Source: Ophiothrix spiculata (Eukaryota; Echinodermata; Ophiuroidea; Amphilepidida; Ophiotrichidae). Taken from it: a stretch of DNA of 39,981 nt. Each line of letters opens with the position of its first letter. The first letter of the stretch is position 1. Shown here one piece after another: positions 31,254 through 39,981 of this stretch. The DNA lies in assembly GCA_000969725.1 (NCBI GenBank), contig JXSR01S041824.1; one strand, written 5' to 3'. Under the pieces are notes generated by a model, which saw nothing but the letters and a program-made list of their open reading frames with translations, did no database searches and was not told where the DNA came from. A program made the translations under genes and the position numbers.

Positions 31254-31436
31254 ATAGTTTGCTAAACAAGTAAGTCCAGTAAACTGATTTAATTTTCACT
31301 CATGGTACAACAATTGTTTTCTTTTTGAGGGTTTTCCCCTGGGGTTTCCCCTGTTAAAGCAATCACGACCAATCTAAAATAGTTCTATGTAGGCCTTGAC
31401 ATTTGGAAAATCCAGGGTGTATTGTAAATTGCTCTA

Positions 31437-32065
31437 CAGTGTGTCCAGAATAAACCTTACAATTTTTAAGTGCAATTTTCATGTGTTTAACAAGTAGCTC
31501 GAAAGTATATAAAGATTGAATTTTATAGCCCATGAATTGAACTTTTAGATACCGTTTGTTTCATTTCAATCGGTAATGTACAACAAAAGTTATGCTTTGT
31601 CAAATAATTGAATGTAAAATTTGCTGGTCCAATTTCAGGAGTTTGTAAGTTCCCCTTGAATGAAGCTCTATTGGGTATTGTCATTGATCTGTTCACTTAA
31701 CCGTAATGATGTTTACTTATTTTCTACGCACATGCTTTCTTTTATCTATGCTGAAAAATGAGCAAATTTGATGTAAAAATAAGACAGATATGATATTAAA
31801 GTTTTCCCAGGTGACTCATTTTTATTCCATTCAGAAACACCCTTACTTTATGGCCAGTAATCATGAAATTGGACCAGACAAAAATCCACCCAAAAGTTTG
31901 ATACAACATAACTTTTGTTGTATACTACTGATTGAAATGAAACAAACGGTATCTAAAAGTTGAACTCATGGGCTATTAAATGCAATCTTTACATACTTTC
32001 TGACTATCCGTAAAACTCCTGAAAATTGCACGCAAAGATTGTAAGGTTTATTCTGGGACATCCTG
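31437..32065. mobile_element. mariner-type palindromic MITE, copy 1
   Basis: cagtgtgtccagaataaacc at the left and ggtttattctgggacatcct near the right form the ends, with ta on both sides (31435-31436, 32066-32067). TA duplication and CAGTGTGTCCC-type ends are typical of Tc1/mariner elements. Long inner arms also pair (acttttagataccgtttgtt against aacaaacggtatctaaaagt; aacaaaagttatg against cataacttttgtt). 629 bp, no transposase. The right end has mutated from cacactg to catcctg. Confidence 0.88.
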
Positions 32066-32144
32066 TATATTCTTGTATAAGCATTTGTATGAGATGAGCT
32101 TTAATCTACACAAAGAAAAAGTAACAATACTTTTGAACTTTTAA

Positions 32145-32478
32145 AGCGATACTATAAAGTGTTAAAAATGAAGCGCCCTCTGTCACCCATTACTTTAGAT
32201 TTTTTGGGCTGATTGGGTTTGTTTTTGGTAGATATTAATATCCTGATGCTTACTTTTTCTGTTATGGCCATCTGTTGAATTAAATTCGGGATCCCGAATT
32301 TAATTCCACATGTATTTGTATAGGAAATACATGCATACAGTGCTTTTCATCCATATTTTGATAGAAAAAACAATTTTTTCACAAAATACACTTGAAAACG
32401 CTTTTAGATAGTCACATTCCTCCATTTTATGCTGTTTTTACTATAAACAATTTTTGATCAAATTTTTATAGTATTGCT
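32145..32478. mobile_element. TTAA-family MITE, complete
   Basis: agcgatactataa on the left and ttatagtattgct on the right, with ttaa at 32141-32144 and 32479-32482. Interior words include aatgaagcgccctctgtcac, gttgaattaaattcgggatc and ttttgatcaaatttttat. This 334-bp copy is the reference for the other copies in the window. Confidence 0.9.
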
Positions 32479-32535
32479 TTAAATCATTTTTTTGTTCTTA
32501 CTTAATAACATTCAAAATGTTTGTATGGTACTTAA

Positions 32536-32882
32536 AGGTGCAATCCTTGATTTTGATGTGGCCTTTTTTCTAGCTAAATAAAAAGAAGAGTACAAAATAA
32601 ATATATCCTGAAAATTTCACTTGATTCCGACCGTTTGTTTCCGAGTTACAAGCTTTTCAGCATTTTGAAAATCCCCATAGACTACTGTGTTGTAATTACT
32701 GTCGGGGCCCCGACAAAAATAAGAAAATGACACATTTTCTCACTTTTCTCAAAAATGCAAGCATATATGAAAGAATGGTTTGGGGATCGTAACATATACC
32801 ACTTGAGGATTCTTATAAGCTGAAAAAATCAAATTTGATAGAGGTGACCTTGAGGGTAAAAAGTGGATCATGAATTGCCCCT
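32536..32882. mobile_element. second TTAA-flanked MITE family
   Basis: aggtgcaatccttgat at the left and atcatgaattgcccct at the right are imperfect inverted repeats. ttaa lies on each side (32532-32535 and 32883-32886). The 347-bp interior is AT-rich with gtcggggccccgac, a perfect palindrome, near 32701-32714. Different sequence from the other TTAA family. Confidence 0.7.
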
Positions 32883-32981
32883 TTAACCAATAATCTTTAT
32901 GTACAAATTGATAGATTTAAGCTGTATCTCAAAAAATGAAATTTGAAAAAGTCAAGAAACCTTAAACCAATTAAAACACTT

Positions 32982-33199
32982 AGGCCAGTATGCACAAAAG
33001 AGGTGTAAGATTTAGACCAGGTTTAAAGTTAGACCGGGTCTAAGACAAAATTCCTTCAGCCATAAAAAGACCTTTCAATATAAAATATGACAATATCGGT
33101 TGAAGAAAACATATTAATCTGTGATACAAAATTTCACTTTAACCAGGTCTAACTTTAAACCCGGTCGAACTCTTAAACCTGTTTTGAACATACGGACCT
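32982..33199. mobile_element. 218-bp palindromic MITE
   Basis: aggccagtatgcacaaaaga at the left is mirrored by gaacatacggacct at the right; tagaccaggtttaaagtta pairs with taactttaaacccggtc. Arms of about 60-70 bp with mismatches. Not coding. Confidence 0.8.
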
Positions 33200-33524
33200 A
33201 CCGTATGTATCTACCCACAGCTTGGCTTAACTAGGCCTATTGCATTTGTCCCAAGTGTCATTTATAGAATTGACCTTGATAAAAGCGATCAGCGCATTAA
33301 TGATATCCTCATAATCCAGATCATAATAATACTTCCTTATGGATGCATGGTGTCATGTTTCAAAATTGACAGCTCTAATTTTGTCCTGAAGCCCAAAGGG
33401 AAGGGGTTATCATTGGTACATATGGAAAGGTTTTGGCCGGATTTCTCAAAAACCTCCCAGTGGCCATATACACACAGATGCTGTGCTGTTATTGATTTCT
33501 TTCTTTCTTTCTGGGTCCTCTTGC

Positions 33525-33880
33525 CAGTCCGGTGGCTCGCTAGGTGGACAGCTGGCTTGTTATTTAATGGGACAATATAACCTTGAGAAAGGCTCGCTAG
33601 TCAAAAAAAAAACCAGCTCGCTAGTCCGAGGGTTCACTAGTTCAAATGTGAAAGTAGGGTCATTAGTCCCAATTTTAAAAACAGCACGCTAGTCAGAATG
33701 TTAAAAACGGCTCCTCAGTCCAAATGTTAGAAACAGCTCGCTAGTCCAAAATTAGAAATAGGCTCGATATATAGTCTGAATTTTAAAGTATAGGCTTGCT
33801 AGTCTGAATTTTGAAAACAGCTTGTTAGTCCAAGTTGTGAGAATAGCTAGCTACATGTAGTCCAAATGTTGTAAAAAGGT
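33525..33880. repeat. ~32-bp minisatellite, about 11 degenerate units
   Basis: The core gctcgctagtcc is followed by a 15-20 bp A/T-rich part such as aaatgttagaaaca. Clear units occur near 33591, 33617, 33683, 33737, 33787 and 33821, with more diverged ones between. The unit length and the layout of a gtc-containing core plus an A-rich half resemble the internal units of the G-run elements. Reading frames at 33347-33692 are by-products. Confidence 0.85.
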
Positions 33881-33898
33881 AATAAAAATGAACACATA

Positions 33899-34426
33899 CA
33901 CTCCCCGTCAAAAGTGTTTATGCACAAAACCTTTAACCAGCCATATCTCGAGAACCGTTCATCATTTACGTAATCTTTTTTTTTTTTTATTTATATTTTA
34001 CATAATAGATCTAAAGAACTCAACAGGAATTGCATTTACCGCATTTGACAATATGGCGTGCTCAACATACTGTATAATTTCTTCCGCACTTTCAAAAACG
34101 GAGTTAAAATACATAACTGCACATTTGTTGGAAAACTTATGACCTGAAATTGTCCTTTACGGTTACACGGTGATAACAAGCACTGAACTAATAAATTACA
34201 TAGGTACATAGCAAAAAGTGTGTGTGGTGTATTTGTATATGGCCCAGGAAATTGGCCATTTTTATGGTTATGGAAGATCGAATATCAGAGAAAACATAGG
34301 TTATTTATATTGGATACATTATGCACCTATAAAAACAAGAATTTTTTCAGAGTCTTGGTCATTTGATGTAATAATTACGTTTTTGCCCGTATTTAAGCTT
34401 GCAAAAACACTTTTGACCAGCCAATA
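33899..34426. mobile_element. non-autonomous TIR element, copy B (without the LINE tail)
   Basis: ctccccgtcaaaagtgttta at the left and gcaaaaacacttttgaccag at the right. The interior aligns with the element at 1816-2579 except that the ~236-bp segment found there is absent. This copy therefore gives the pre-insertion state. It starts right after the minisatellite. Confidence 0.78.
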
Positions 34427-34872
34427 CTACTGTAGTAGATTTTTTTTATTCCTGTCACCAAGCGCATATTGGTGATGGTAGGATTATATTTGGAGGGGAT
34501 GGGTTCAGAACAAAACTAAAAATCTGTATAATGTTCAACTATGTTCAACATAATACGTTTCATTAACTTTCATTAAATGAGCTATTTTCTGTAGATGGAA
34601 ATTATTGTCAAAAGGTTTGATGTCCTGCTATCGATTCGAGTTTGTTTTTGAGAACACCACATCAGCTTCTTTGTTTGATTTAATGGGCCTCGTCGTTAGA
34701 TCATTTAGTTCACATTAATGCAGTCGTTTGTTATGAATTACTAAAACTAAAAAGATGTTAAATGGTATATTTTTAATGTTAGTAGGCTTAAATACTATTT
34801 CAGATGCTTTCTATATTATATTTCCATTATATAGAGATTCAAGTCAATGTGTCCATTTATATTATTGGCCAA
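34427..34872. other. non-coding, no recognisable feature
   Basis: AT-rich sequence. No exon or repeat ends found. Confidence 0.35.
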
Positions 34873-34874
34873 TA

Positions 34875-35501
34875 CAGTGTGTCCCAGAATAAACCTTACA
34901 ATCTTTGCGTGTAATTTTCATGGGTTTAACAGATAGTTCAAAAGTATGTAAAGATTGCATTTTATAGCCCATGAATTAAACTTTTAGATACCGTTTGTTT
35001 CATTTCAATCGGTAATGTACAACAAAAGTTATGCTTTGTCAAATAATTGAATGTAAAATTTGCTGGTCCAATTTCACGAGTTTGTAAGTTCCCTTTCAAT
35101 GAAGCTCTATTGAGTATTGTCATTGATCCGTTCACTCAACCGTAACAATGTTTACTTATTTACTATGCACATGCTTCCTTTTATCTATTCTGAAAAAAAG
35201 AACAAATTTGATGTAAAAATAAGACAGATATGATAAGTTTTCTGAAGTGACTCATTTTTATTCCATTCAGAAACACCTTTACTTTATGGCCAATAATCAT
35301 GAAATTGGACCAGACAAAAATCCACCCAAAAGTTTGATACAACATAACTTTTGTTGTATATTACTGAATGAAATGAAACAAACAGTATCTAAAAGTTCAA
35401 CTCATGGGCTATAAAATGAAATATTTACATACTTTCTGACTATCCGTTAAACCCCTGAAAATTGCACCCAAAGATTGTAAGGTTTATTCTGGGACACACT
35501 G
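34875..35501. mobile_element. mariner-type palindromic MITE, copy 2
   Basis: Left end cagtgtgtcccagaataaac and right end gtttattctgggacacactg are an exact inverted repeat, with ta at 34873-34874 and 35502-35503. 627 bp. It has the same orientation as copy 1 at 31437, about 3.4 kb away, and is closely similar throughout. No transposase. Confidence 0.93.
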
Positions 35502-35503
35502 TA

Positions 35504-36234
35504 TGTGTCTGCATTGGTTTTATATCCATTATTTTGTTTAAGAGAGCGGACTTTATTTCACCATGGCAATATATCTGTTATCATTAACTTATATCAAGTT
35601 TCTAATGAATTGACTAGATAAAGCAGACAACCTCTCAAAATAAATGGAATGGTTGACACACTCCCAAAATTTATAATGAGGTGTCACGATTATAAAAATT
35701 CACTAACTAATAATTTCAAATGGCTAGCACCAGAAATACAAGCCAAAATAATTGAAACTAGCAGGATTTTACTACTTTCCCATTGAAAAATACTCTTGTT
35801 TTGAAATTTGTTAGAATAATATTTATTGATTTAATATTTGAAATAGCCAAGAGTTGTACAGTAGTGATAACACGATTGTTGTCATATTTGGCAATGGTAC
35901 ATTGTATTAATCCAATTGCAATTGATAGTTGCGATTAACCATTAATTAGATAAATTAGCCTGGTTTGTTTGAAGATTATCAATCATTTCAAAGTAATAAA
36001 CACAAATTAGAATTCTGGGTCATAAAAAGTTGGCAATATGACACAAGATATCAATATATTTATAGATTTCATGGATTCACTTACAAATGGATTTTGTTAA
36101 CTGTTTTTGACAATCTTTCCCAGAGGGGAAGGGGGGTACTCAAGTTTGGTTTTGGTAGGGGTGTGCCGCTGGGAAATTTGAAATACTACTTGTGTCTGTA
36201 CCAATTTTCAAGAAAAAGGGATCCATCCATATAC
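35504..36234. other. non-coding, with a small G-run-family fragment at its end
   Basis: AT-rich sequence to about 36118. Then agaggggaaggggggtactc and ggttttggtaggggtgtgcc look like a truncated group A left end directly before the next element. Confidence 0.45.
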
Positions 36235-36692
36235 CCCGGGGGGGGGGGGGGCACTCAAATATGAAAGTGACGTACCTGCTCCTACCGGCTTTCGAAATGT
36301 AGGGGCAATAGGTGAGAAATACATTGACAAATAGGGGGTCATTCGATGTAGAGGGTAAAAAAACTGGGTCATTTCGAGCGATTTGTTGGCAAGAGCGAAA
36401 AACAGGGTCATTCGGTGTAAGTTTTTGAAAAAATCGATAAAAAATTTTCGTAATTTTTTTTGAAAAAATCGACAAATTTAGCAAAAAAAGCGGGTCATCC
36501 GGTGTAGGTTCTCGAAAAATCGGGGCAATGGATGAGAGTCACCATAAAAAAGGTTGACTTTCAAAATAATAGGGGGTCATTGGGTGACAGCTCAGTGAAA
36601 AGGGGGGTCATTGGGTGAGAGCGGAGCAAAAAAAAGGGGTCTATCGACAGGAGCATGACGCGTGTCAACATATGGGAGTGCCCCCCCCCGGG
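36235..36692. mobile_element. G-run-ended element, group B, perfect 8-bp target duplication
   Basis: Starts cccgggggggggggggcact and ends gggagtgcccccccccggg, with ccatatac at 36227-36234 and 36693-36700. The interior is a degenerate series of roughly 30-39 bp units that open with gggtcatt and end A-rich, for example gggggtcattgggtgacagc and gggtcatccggtgtaggttc. Longer pairings include atatgaaagtgacg against gacgcgtgtcaacatat. No transposase; minus-strand frames across it are by-products. An 8-bp duplication suggests a hAT-like transposase. Confidence 0.9.
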
Positions 36693-36700
36693 CCATATAC

Positions 36701-37319
36701 CAAATACGCAAATTTTTAGTCACATTTATACAAAAAATCACGCTCATTTTCGCACGAATTTCCTGATTTTTGTTTGAAATTTTGTTTTAAAAAAATCAAA
36801 ATTTGTGCCATTTTGGTGAAAACTTTGAAAAACAAACCCATTTTGCAAACAAAAAGGACCCATTGGCATACCAGACAGTCTGCTTTTGCTACCCAAGTTT
36901 GTGGCATATCCCCGTAATCACTTTTGTGCTAAATACCTCTCCCAGGAATCTTTCAAATGTCATTTCATGCGGTTGTTATTTATAGAATTCTGAAAGTAGA
37001 ATAGACTGGGGCATTCCAATTGTATAGTCTTATCATTCATCAATTAAATAAAAAAGAATTTAAATGAATTTGTGCATTTACATAAAGTCCATCTTCTCAA
37101 TCATCTCCTAATTTTGCCTTTTTTTTACTCGGCCATATCATGATAGTCACAAGGATTGTCATGCATGACAAAAATGTGAATTTTTCAATAAAATTTGGTT
37201 ACTTTGATGGCACATCTGCATAATATATTATGTAGCGTTATGCAGCGATGCGGCGTGTGATTTACTAAATGTGTTAAGTGTACGTTCTGCAGTAAAATAT
37301 GAAATAGATACGGGTGTAA
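36701..37319. other. non-coding, no recognisable feature
   Basis: AT-rich sequence. The words caaatttttagtcac and gatttttgtttgaaattttg could be a further decayed G-run-family relative, but I cannot define ends. Confidence 0.35.
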
Positions 37320-37530
37320 GGCCCACGCTCCGACAGACTGGGGCATTGGTGAGAACGGAGGCTCAAAAAATGAGGGTTATTGGGTGAGAGCATGATTTTT
37401 GACATTCAGAGAGCAAAATTTGGCAATCGGTGAGAAAAAAGTATACACATTTATGGGGTCTTTGGGTGAGAGCACATGTAAATGTAAAAAAAATACGGGG
37501 TCTTTGGGTGACTGCCCCCCCCCCTCCCCC
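37320..37530. repeat. G-run-family fragment (group B)
   Basis: Units gagggttattgggtgagagc, ggggtctttgggtgagagca and ggggtctttgggtgactgcc end in gcccccccccctccccccc. The left G-run end is absent, so this is a truncated copy. Confidence 0.7.
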
Positions 37531-37697
37531 CCTTTGTGAAAAGGGCAAAATCAGCCTTTATAGGAGTCATCATGATAAATTAGTGTGTTGAATGCATGGT
37601 ATTTATAATTTTGTCTAGATTGATAAAATCTTAAAGTGCAAAAGTCGTGATTCTTAATGAGTAAGACTGCTTAATTTGTAACTCAGATTGGTTGACT

Positions 37698-38061
37698 CCT
37701 GGGGGGGGCACTCAAAAAATTTTTGGTAGGTATGTGAGATCCGCGATATCCAACATAGGGTCTTCGGAACGGATTTTCGATCAAAAATAGGGTCTATGGA
37801 ACTGATTTTTTCCCGAATTTAGGTCTCAAGAATGGTATTTTTCCAATAAAAATACAACTATTGGAACTGAAAATTGCTCAAAATTAGCTTGAAAACATTG
37901 TCAATCACATTTTGGGTCATTTTCTTTGAAAATGGGGTCTTCAGAACTGAAGTTATCTTGAAAAGATCATCTTGTGGAGCGGAAGAGGAGGCTTGAAAAG
38001 GGGGTCTTGAGGGCGGCACATATCCGTACCTTCCGTCAATGGAAGTAGCCCCCCCCCCCGG
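37698..38061. mobile_element. G-run-ended element, group A, perfect 8-bp target duplication
   Basis: Starts cctggggggggcactcaaaa then ggtaggtatgtgagatccgc; ends cgtaccttccgtcaatggaa then a C run and gg. ggttgact flanks both sides (37690-37697 and 38062-38069). The first two internal units are each 32 bp (gggtcttcggaacggatttt and gggtctatggaactgatttt, plus A-rich remainders). The most complete group A copy in the window. Confidence 0.9.
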
Positions 38062-38300
38062 GGTTGACTGTTATGTTGGATGTTATAGATTATCAAATTT
38101 GCAATGTTTGTGTCTTTGTAACAAGGCCGTTTCTATGAAGACTAGCTGGGCTCCAGACATCGGATTCAGTGGAAGAATAATAAAGACACACTTAAGTTCT
38201 TATTCCTTGAAAAATTAAACCAGCATCACGTTTTGCATTTACCAGGGGCTGATGATAATAATAATGGAGGGTATTTATACTTCGCACTGATTACCCAAAG

Positions 38301-38464
38301 GTCTCAAGGAGCTGCTGTGTGTCAGCCGCAGCGCTCCACAGGAGAGTATCCTAGATCACTTATAGACACCAATCACACAACTGACCGGGGAAACGACATG
38401 GAATTAATTGAAAAAGTCCGATTTTTAGATGTAGGAGGAAACCGGAGGAAATCTACCAATGCGG
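38301..38464 (+). CDS. possible further exon of the receptor gene (weak)
   Basis: The longest plus-strand open frame near the right end (38233-38616) could include an exon. An acceptor-like acccaaag ends at 38300, and starting at 38301 the single base g would complete the two-base codon left by the transmembrane exon, giving KQR then SQGAAVCQPQRSTGEYPR. A donor-like gtatgg follows at 38465. The product would be a polar, charged cytoplasmic juxtamembrane segment. Against it: the pyrimidine tract is poor, no domain is recognisable, the intron would be 19.6 kb, and other donors are possible. The stretch could also be chance. Confidence 0.25.
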
Positions 38465-38616
38465 GTATGGAATCGGCAAACCAAATTCACATGCAACTGC
38501 TAGTAACTCTAGGTTATCCTGATGGATTTTCAGAGCCACAAGAAACTTTCTTCTTGTCTCTTTTCTTCCAATTATTATTTCATTTTGTTTTGATGGATGA
38601 GGTATCTCTTTTGTAG

Positions 38617-38889
38617 CATACTACTATAGCCATATGCGTAGCCAGAAGTGTGTACCCTGTGGTGCGCAATAAATCCTCGTCCAAAATGGCGACAGCACCT
38701 TTCCCAATCTGGCAAGCATGAGTACCCACAATGCAATGCACCATTTAAAATGTTAAATTTAATAATTTGAAATATCCTTCGATATAAGAATGTATTTGCT
38801 ATTTCTTTCAACAAATCTCCACTCTAAGAAGGTTTTCAACATTTTACAGTTAAAAACTAATATTGTTTTCTTTATTTAAATTGAATTAA
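38617..38889. other. non-coding, no recognisable feature
   Basis: No exon, RNA gene or repeat end seen. Confidence 0.35.
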
Positions 38890-39114
38890 GAAAACCGCTC
38901 AAAGATGCTTACTTTTTCTGTTATGGTCATTTGTTGAATTTACTTTGGGATCCCGAATTTAATTCCACATGTATTAGTATAGGAAAGTATGCATGTGCTT
39001 TTTATCCATTTTTTTCACAAAATACACTTGAAAACGTTTTTAGATAGCCACGTTCAACCATTTTATGCTATTTTTACTATAAGCCATTTTTGTTCAAAAT
39101 CTTATAGTATTGCT
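38890..39114. mobile_element. TTAA-family MITE, right part
   Basis: gatgcttactttttctgtta, ggatcccgaatttaattcca and cttatagtattgct, followed by ttaa at 39115-39118, match the right two thirds of the 32145 copy. The left third is missing. Confidence 0.85.
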
Positions 39115-39118
39115 TTAA

Positions 39119-39384
39119 AGAAATCCAGATAGGAAACTTGTCTATTTGCACCGTAAAAATCAGGCCAAGTCACAGGATTGCACCACACGGGCGCTATGCC
39201 TGGACCGACGCTGCGCGAGTGTGTATTGATCAAGCTCTGCGTTCTGTCTTGCGCTACAATTACCTGACTACAACGCAATGCGCATCTTACAATTTACTAC
39301 CAAATTGTGCGTAAAAACAAGGAACGGCGCTTGACTGACTCAATAGCCGCATTCTCAGTCAAATTACCATTTAGTTGCCAGAAT
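39119..39384. other. non-coding, no recognisable feature
   Basis: Slightly more GC-rich sequence with gcgc words (gacgctgcgcgag). No exon with splice support and no tRNA. Confidence 0.35.
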
Positions 39385-39387
39385 GAG

Positions 39388-39722
39388 CTTTAGACCTTTT
39401 CCAAAAGTGCAATGTCCATTGCCACAACATCAAACCAGTCAGAAATAGCTTTTCTGTGAAAAATCGGCCAGACCTAAATGTCACAAAGCCAGTGTATATA
39501 TAGATTGGACTTGACTAATTAAGTCGTTTAGAGTCCATTTCAGTGTGTTACGCTATTAATGGGTCAAAAGTCCATTACAACATTAAGGGGTAGCATACTA
39601 CTAGCCACTTCAGACCTTTTCCAAAAGTGCCAGTCAGAAATAGCTTTTCTGTGAAAAATCGGCCAGACCTAAATGTCACAAAGCCAGTGTATATATAGAT
39701 TGGACTTGACTAATTAAGTCAT
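39388..39722. repeat. interrupted direct duplication, ~120 bp
   Basis: cagaccttttccaaaagtgc to actaattaagtc occurs at about 39390-39523 and again at 39605-39720. The second copy lacks about 24 bp (aatgtccattgccacaac and following) after aaaagtgc. Otherwise the two are almost identical, including gtgtatatatagattggact. Recent, local duplication. Confidence 0.9.
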
Positions 39723-39981
39723 AAGTTAGGTGTCAATCAAATATGCAGCTAATTATATTCTTAATTGGTTGACGGTTTCATCGCATCTAGAACATGATGT
39801 CAAAATCTGATCCATATTAATGGATGACATCCATTGGACATAATCATGTAAAAAAATATTTTTAAAATCTTTTTTCTATAATATAATGCATAGCATTTTC
39901 TTTGAAGTCCAAAAATGATTGGTTTCTTTATTAGACTGAACGTAAGAATATACATAATCAGAGATACGTAATATACCTTGA
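39723..39981. other. non-coding to the window end
   Basis: AT-rich sequence with no feature that I can define. Confidence 0.35.

Larger units (their letters stand above)
30191..31303 (+). mobile_element. Penelope-like retroelement remnant with inverted ends
   Basis: The 13-bp sequence ggtacaacaattg flanks the element (30178-30190 and 31304-31316), as a target-site duplication of retrotransposition. The ends carry ~70-bp inverted repeats: atgagtgaaaattaaatcag on the left near 30225 against its complement ending near 31302, plus gtccag and gtttag segments. The coding remnants lie between: TLPLYVSGLSERVK at 30414-30455 (the segment after the reverse transcriptase), LKNYGIAASFKPGNTLRCKL from about 30752, and a GIY-YIG domain from 30847. 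The catalytic reverse transcriptase is missing. GIY-YIG together with a 13-bp duplication and terminal repeats in inverted orientation is characteristic of Penelope-like elements. Confidence 0.85.

Noticed and set aside
36235..36484. Minus-strand frames of 67-114 codons over the G-run element
   Set aside because: They arise from tandem ~30-bp units and a C run that gives a proline string; no gene.

Overview
The window looks like intron-rich, repeat-dense animal genomic DNA. It is AT-rich, carries about 40 kb of mostly non-coding sequence, and has short exons with canonical gt/ag splice sites, many miniature inverted-repeat transposons (MITEs), tRNA-derived SINEs, a LINE tail and a Penelope-like retroelement. 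There are no bacterial operons. The repeat mix and the receptor phosphatase-like gene suggest a marine invertebrate, possibly an echinoderm or hemichordate, but I cannot prove the species from sequence alone.

One host gene is supported. On the + strand, five exons (6204-6420, 7082-7184, 7830-8058, 8951-8987, 18559-18688) join with matching phases into about 238 codons. They encode the end of a fibronectin type III domain, a juxtamembrane extracellular domain of the kind found in receptor-type tyrosine phosphatases, a short stalk, one transmembrane helix and the start of the cytoplasmic tail. The gene is open at both ends. The upstream FN3 exons and the catalytic phosphatase domains are not visible here. 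A possible sixth exon at 38301-38464 has the right phase but is weakly supported.

Layout: 1-6200 is intron or upstream sequence with a 925-bp palindrome, a TIR element carrying a LINE tail, a 28-bp minisatellite, two nested inverted-repeat elements (one with a tRNA-like sequence), a small TIR element and a piggyBac-type MITE. 6.2-9.0 kb holds four exons with a SINE between the first two. 9.0-18.5 kb is the large intron before the transmembrane exon, filled with hairpin MITEs, SINEs, a ~116-bp array and a hAT-type MITE. 18.7-40 kb is the following intron or downstream sequence. It holds G-run-ended elements with 8-bp target duplications, a 0.53-kb tandem duplication, TTAA-flanked MITEs, a decayed Penelope-like element with a GIY-YIG endonuclease pseudogene, paired mariner-type MITEs and a ~32-bp minisatellite.

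The most unusual signals are a family of elements ending in long G runs and built from degenerate ~30-33 bp internal units, with 8-bp target duplications I can read at several copies; three copies of one target sequence flanking two adjacent elements; the Penelope-like remnant with inverted hammerhead-like ends; and two elements of different size sharing AAGAGAAGA termini and 9-bp target duplications.
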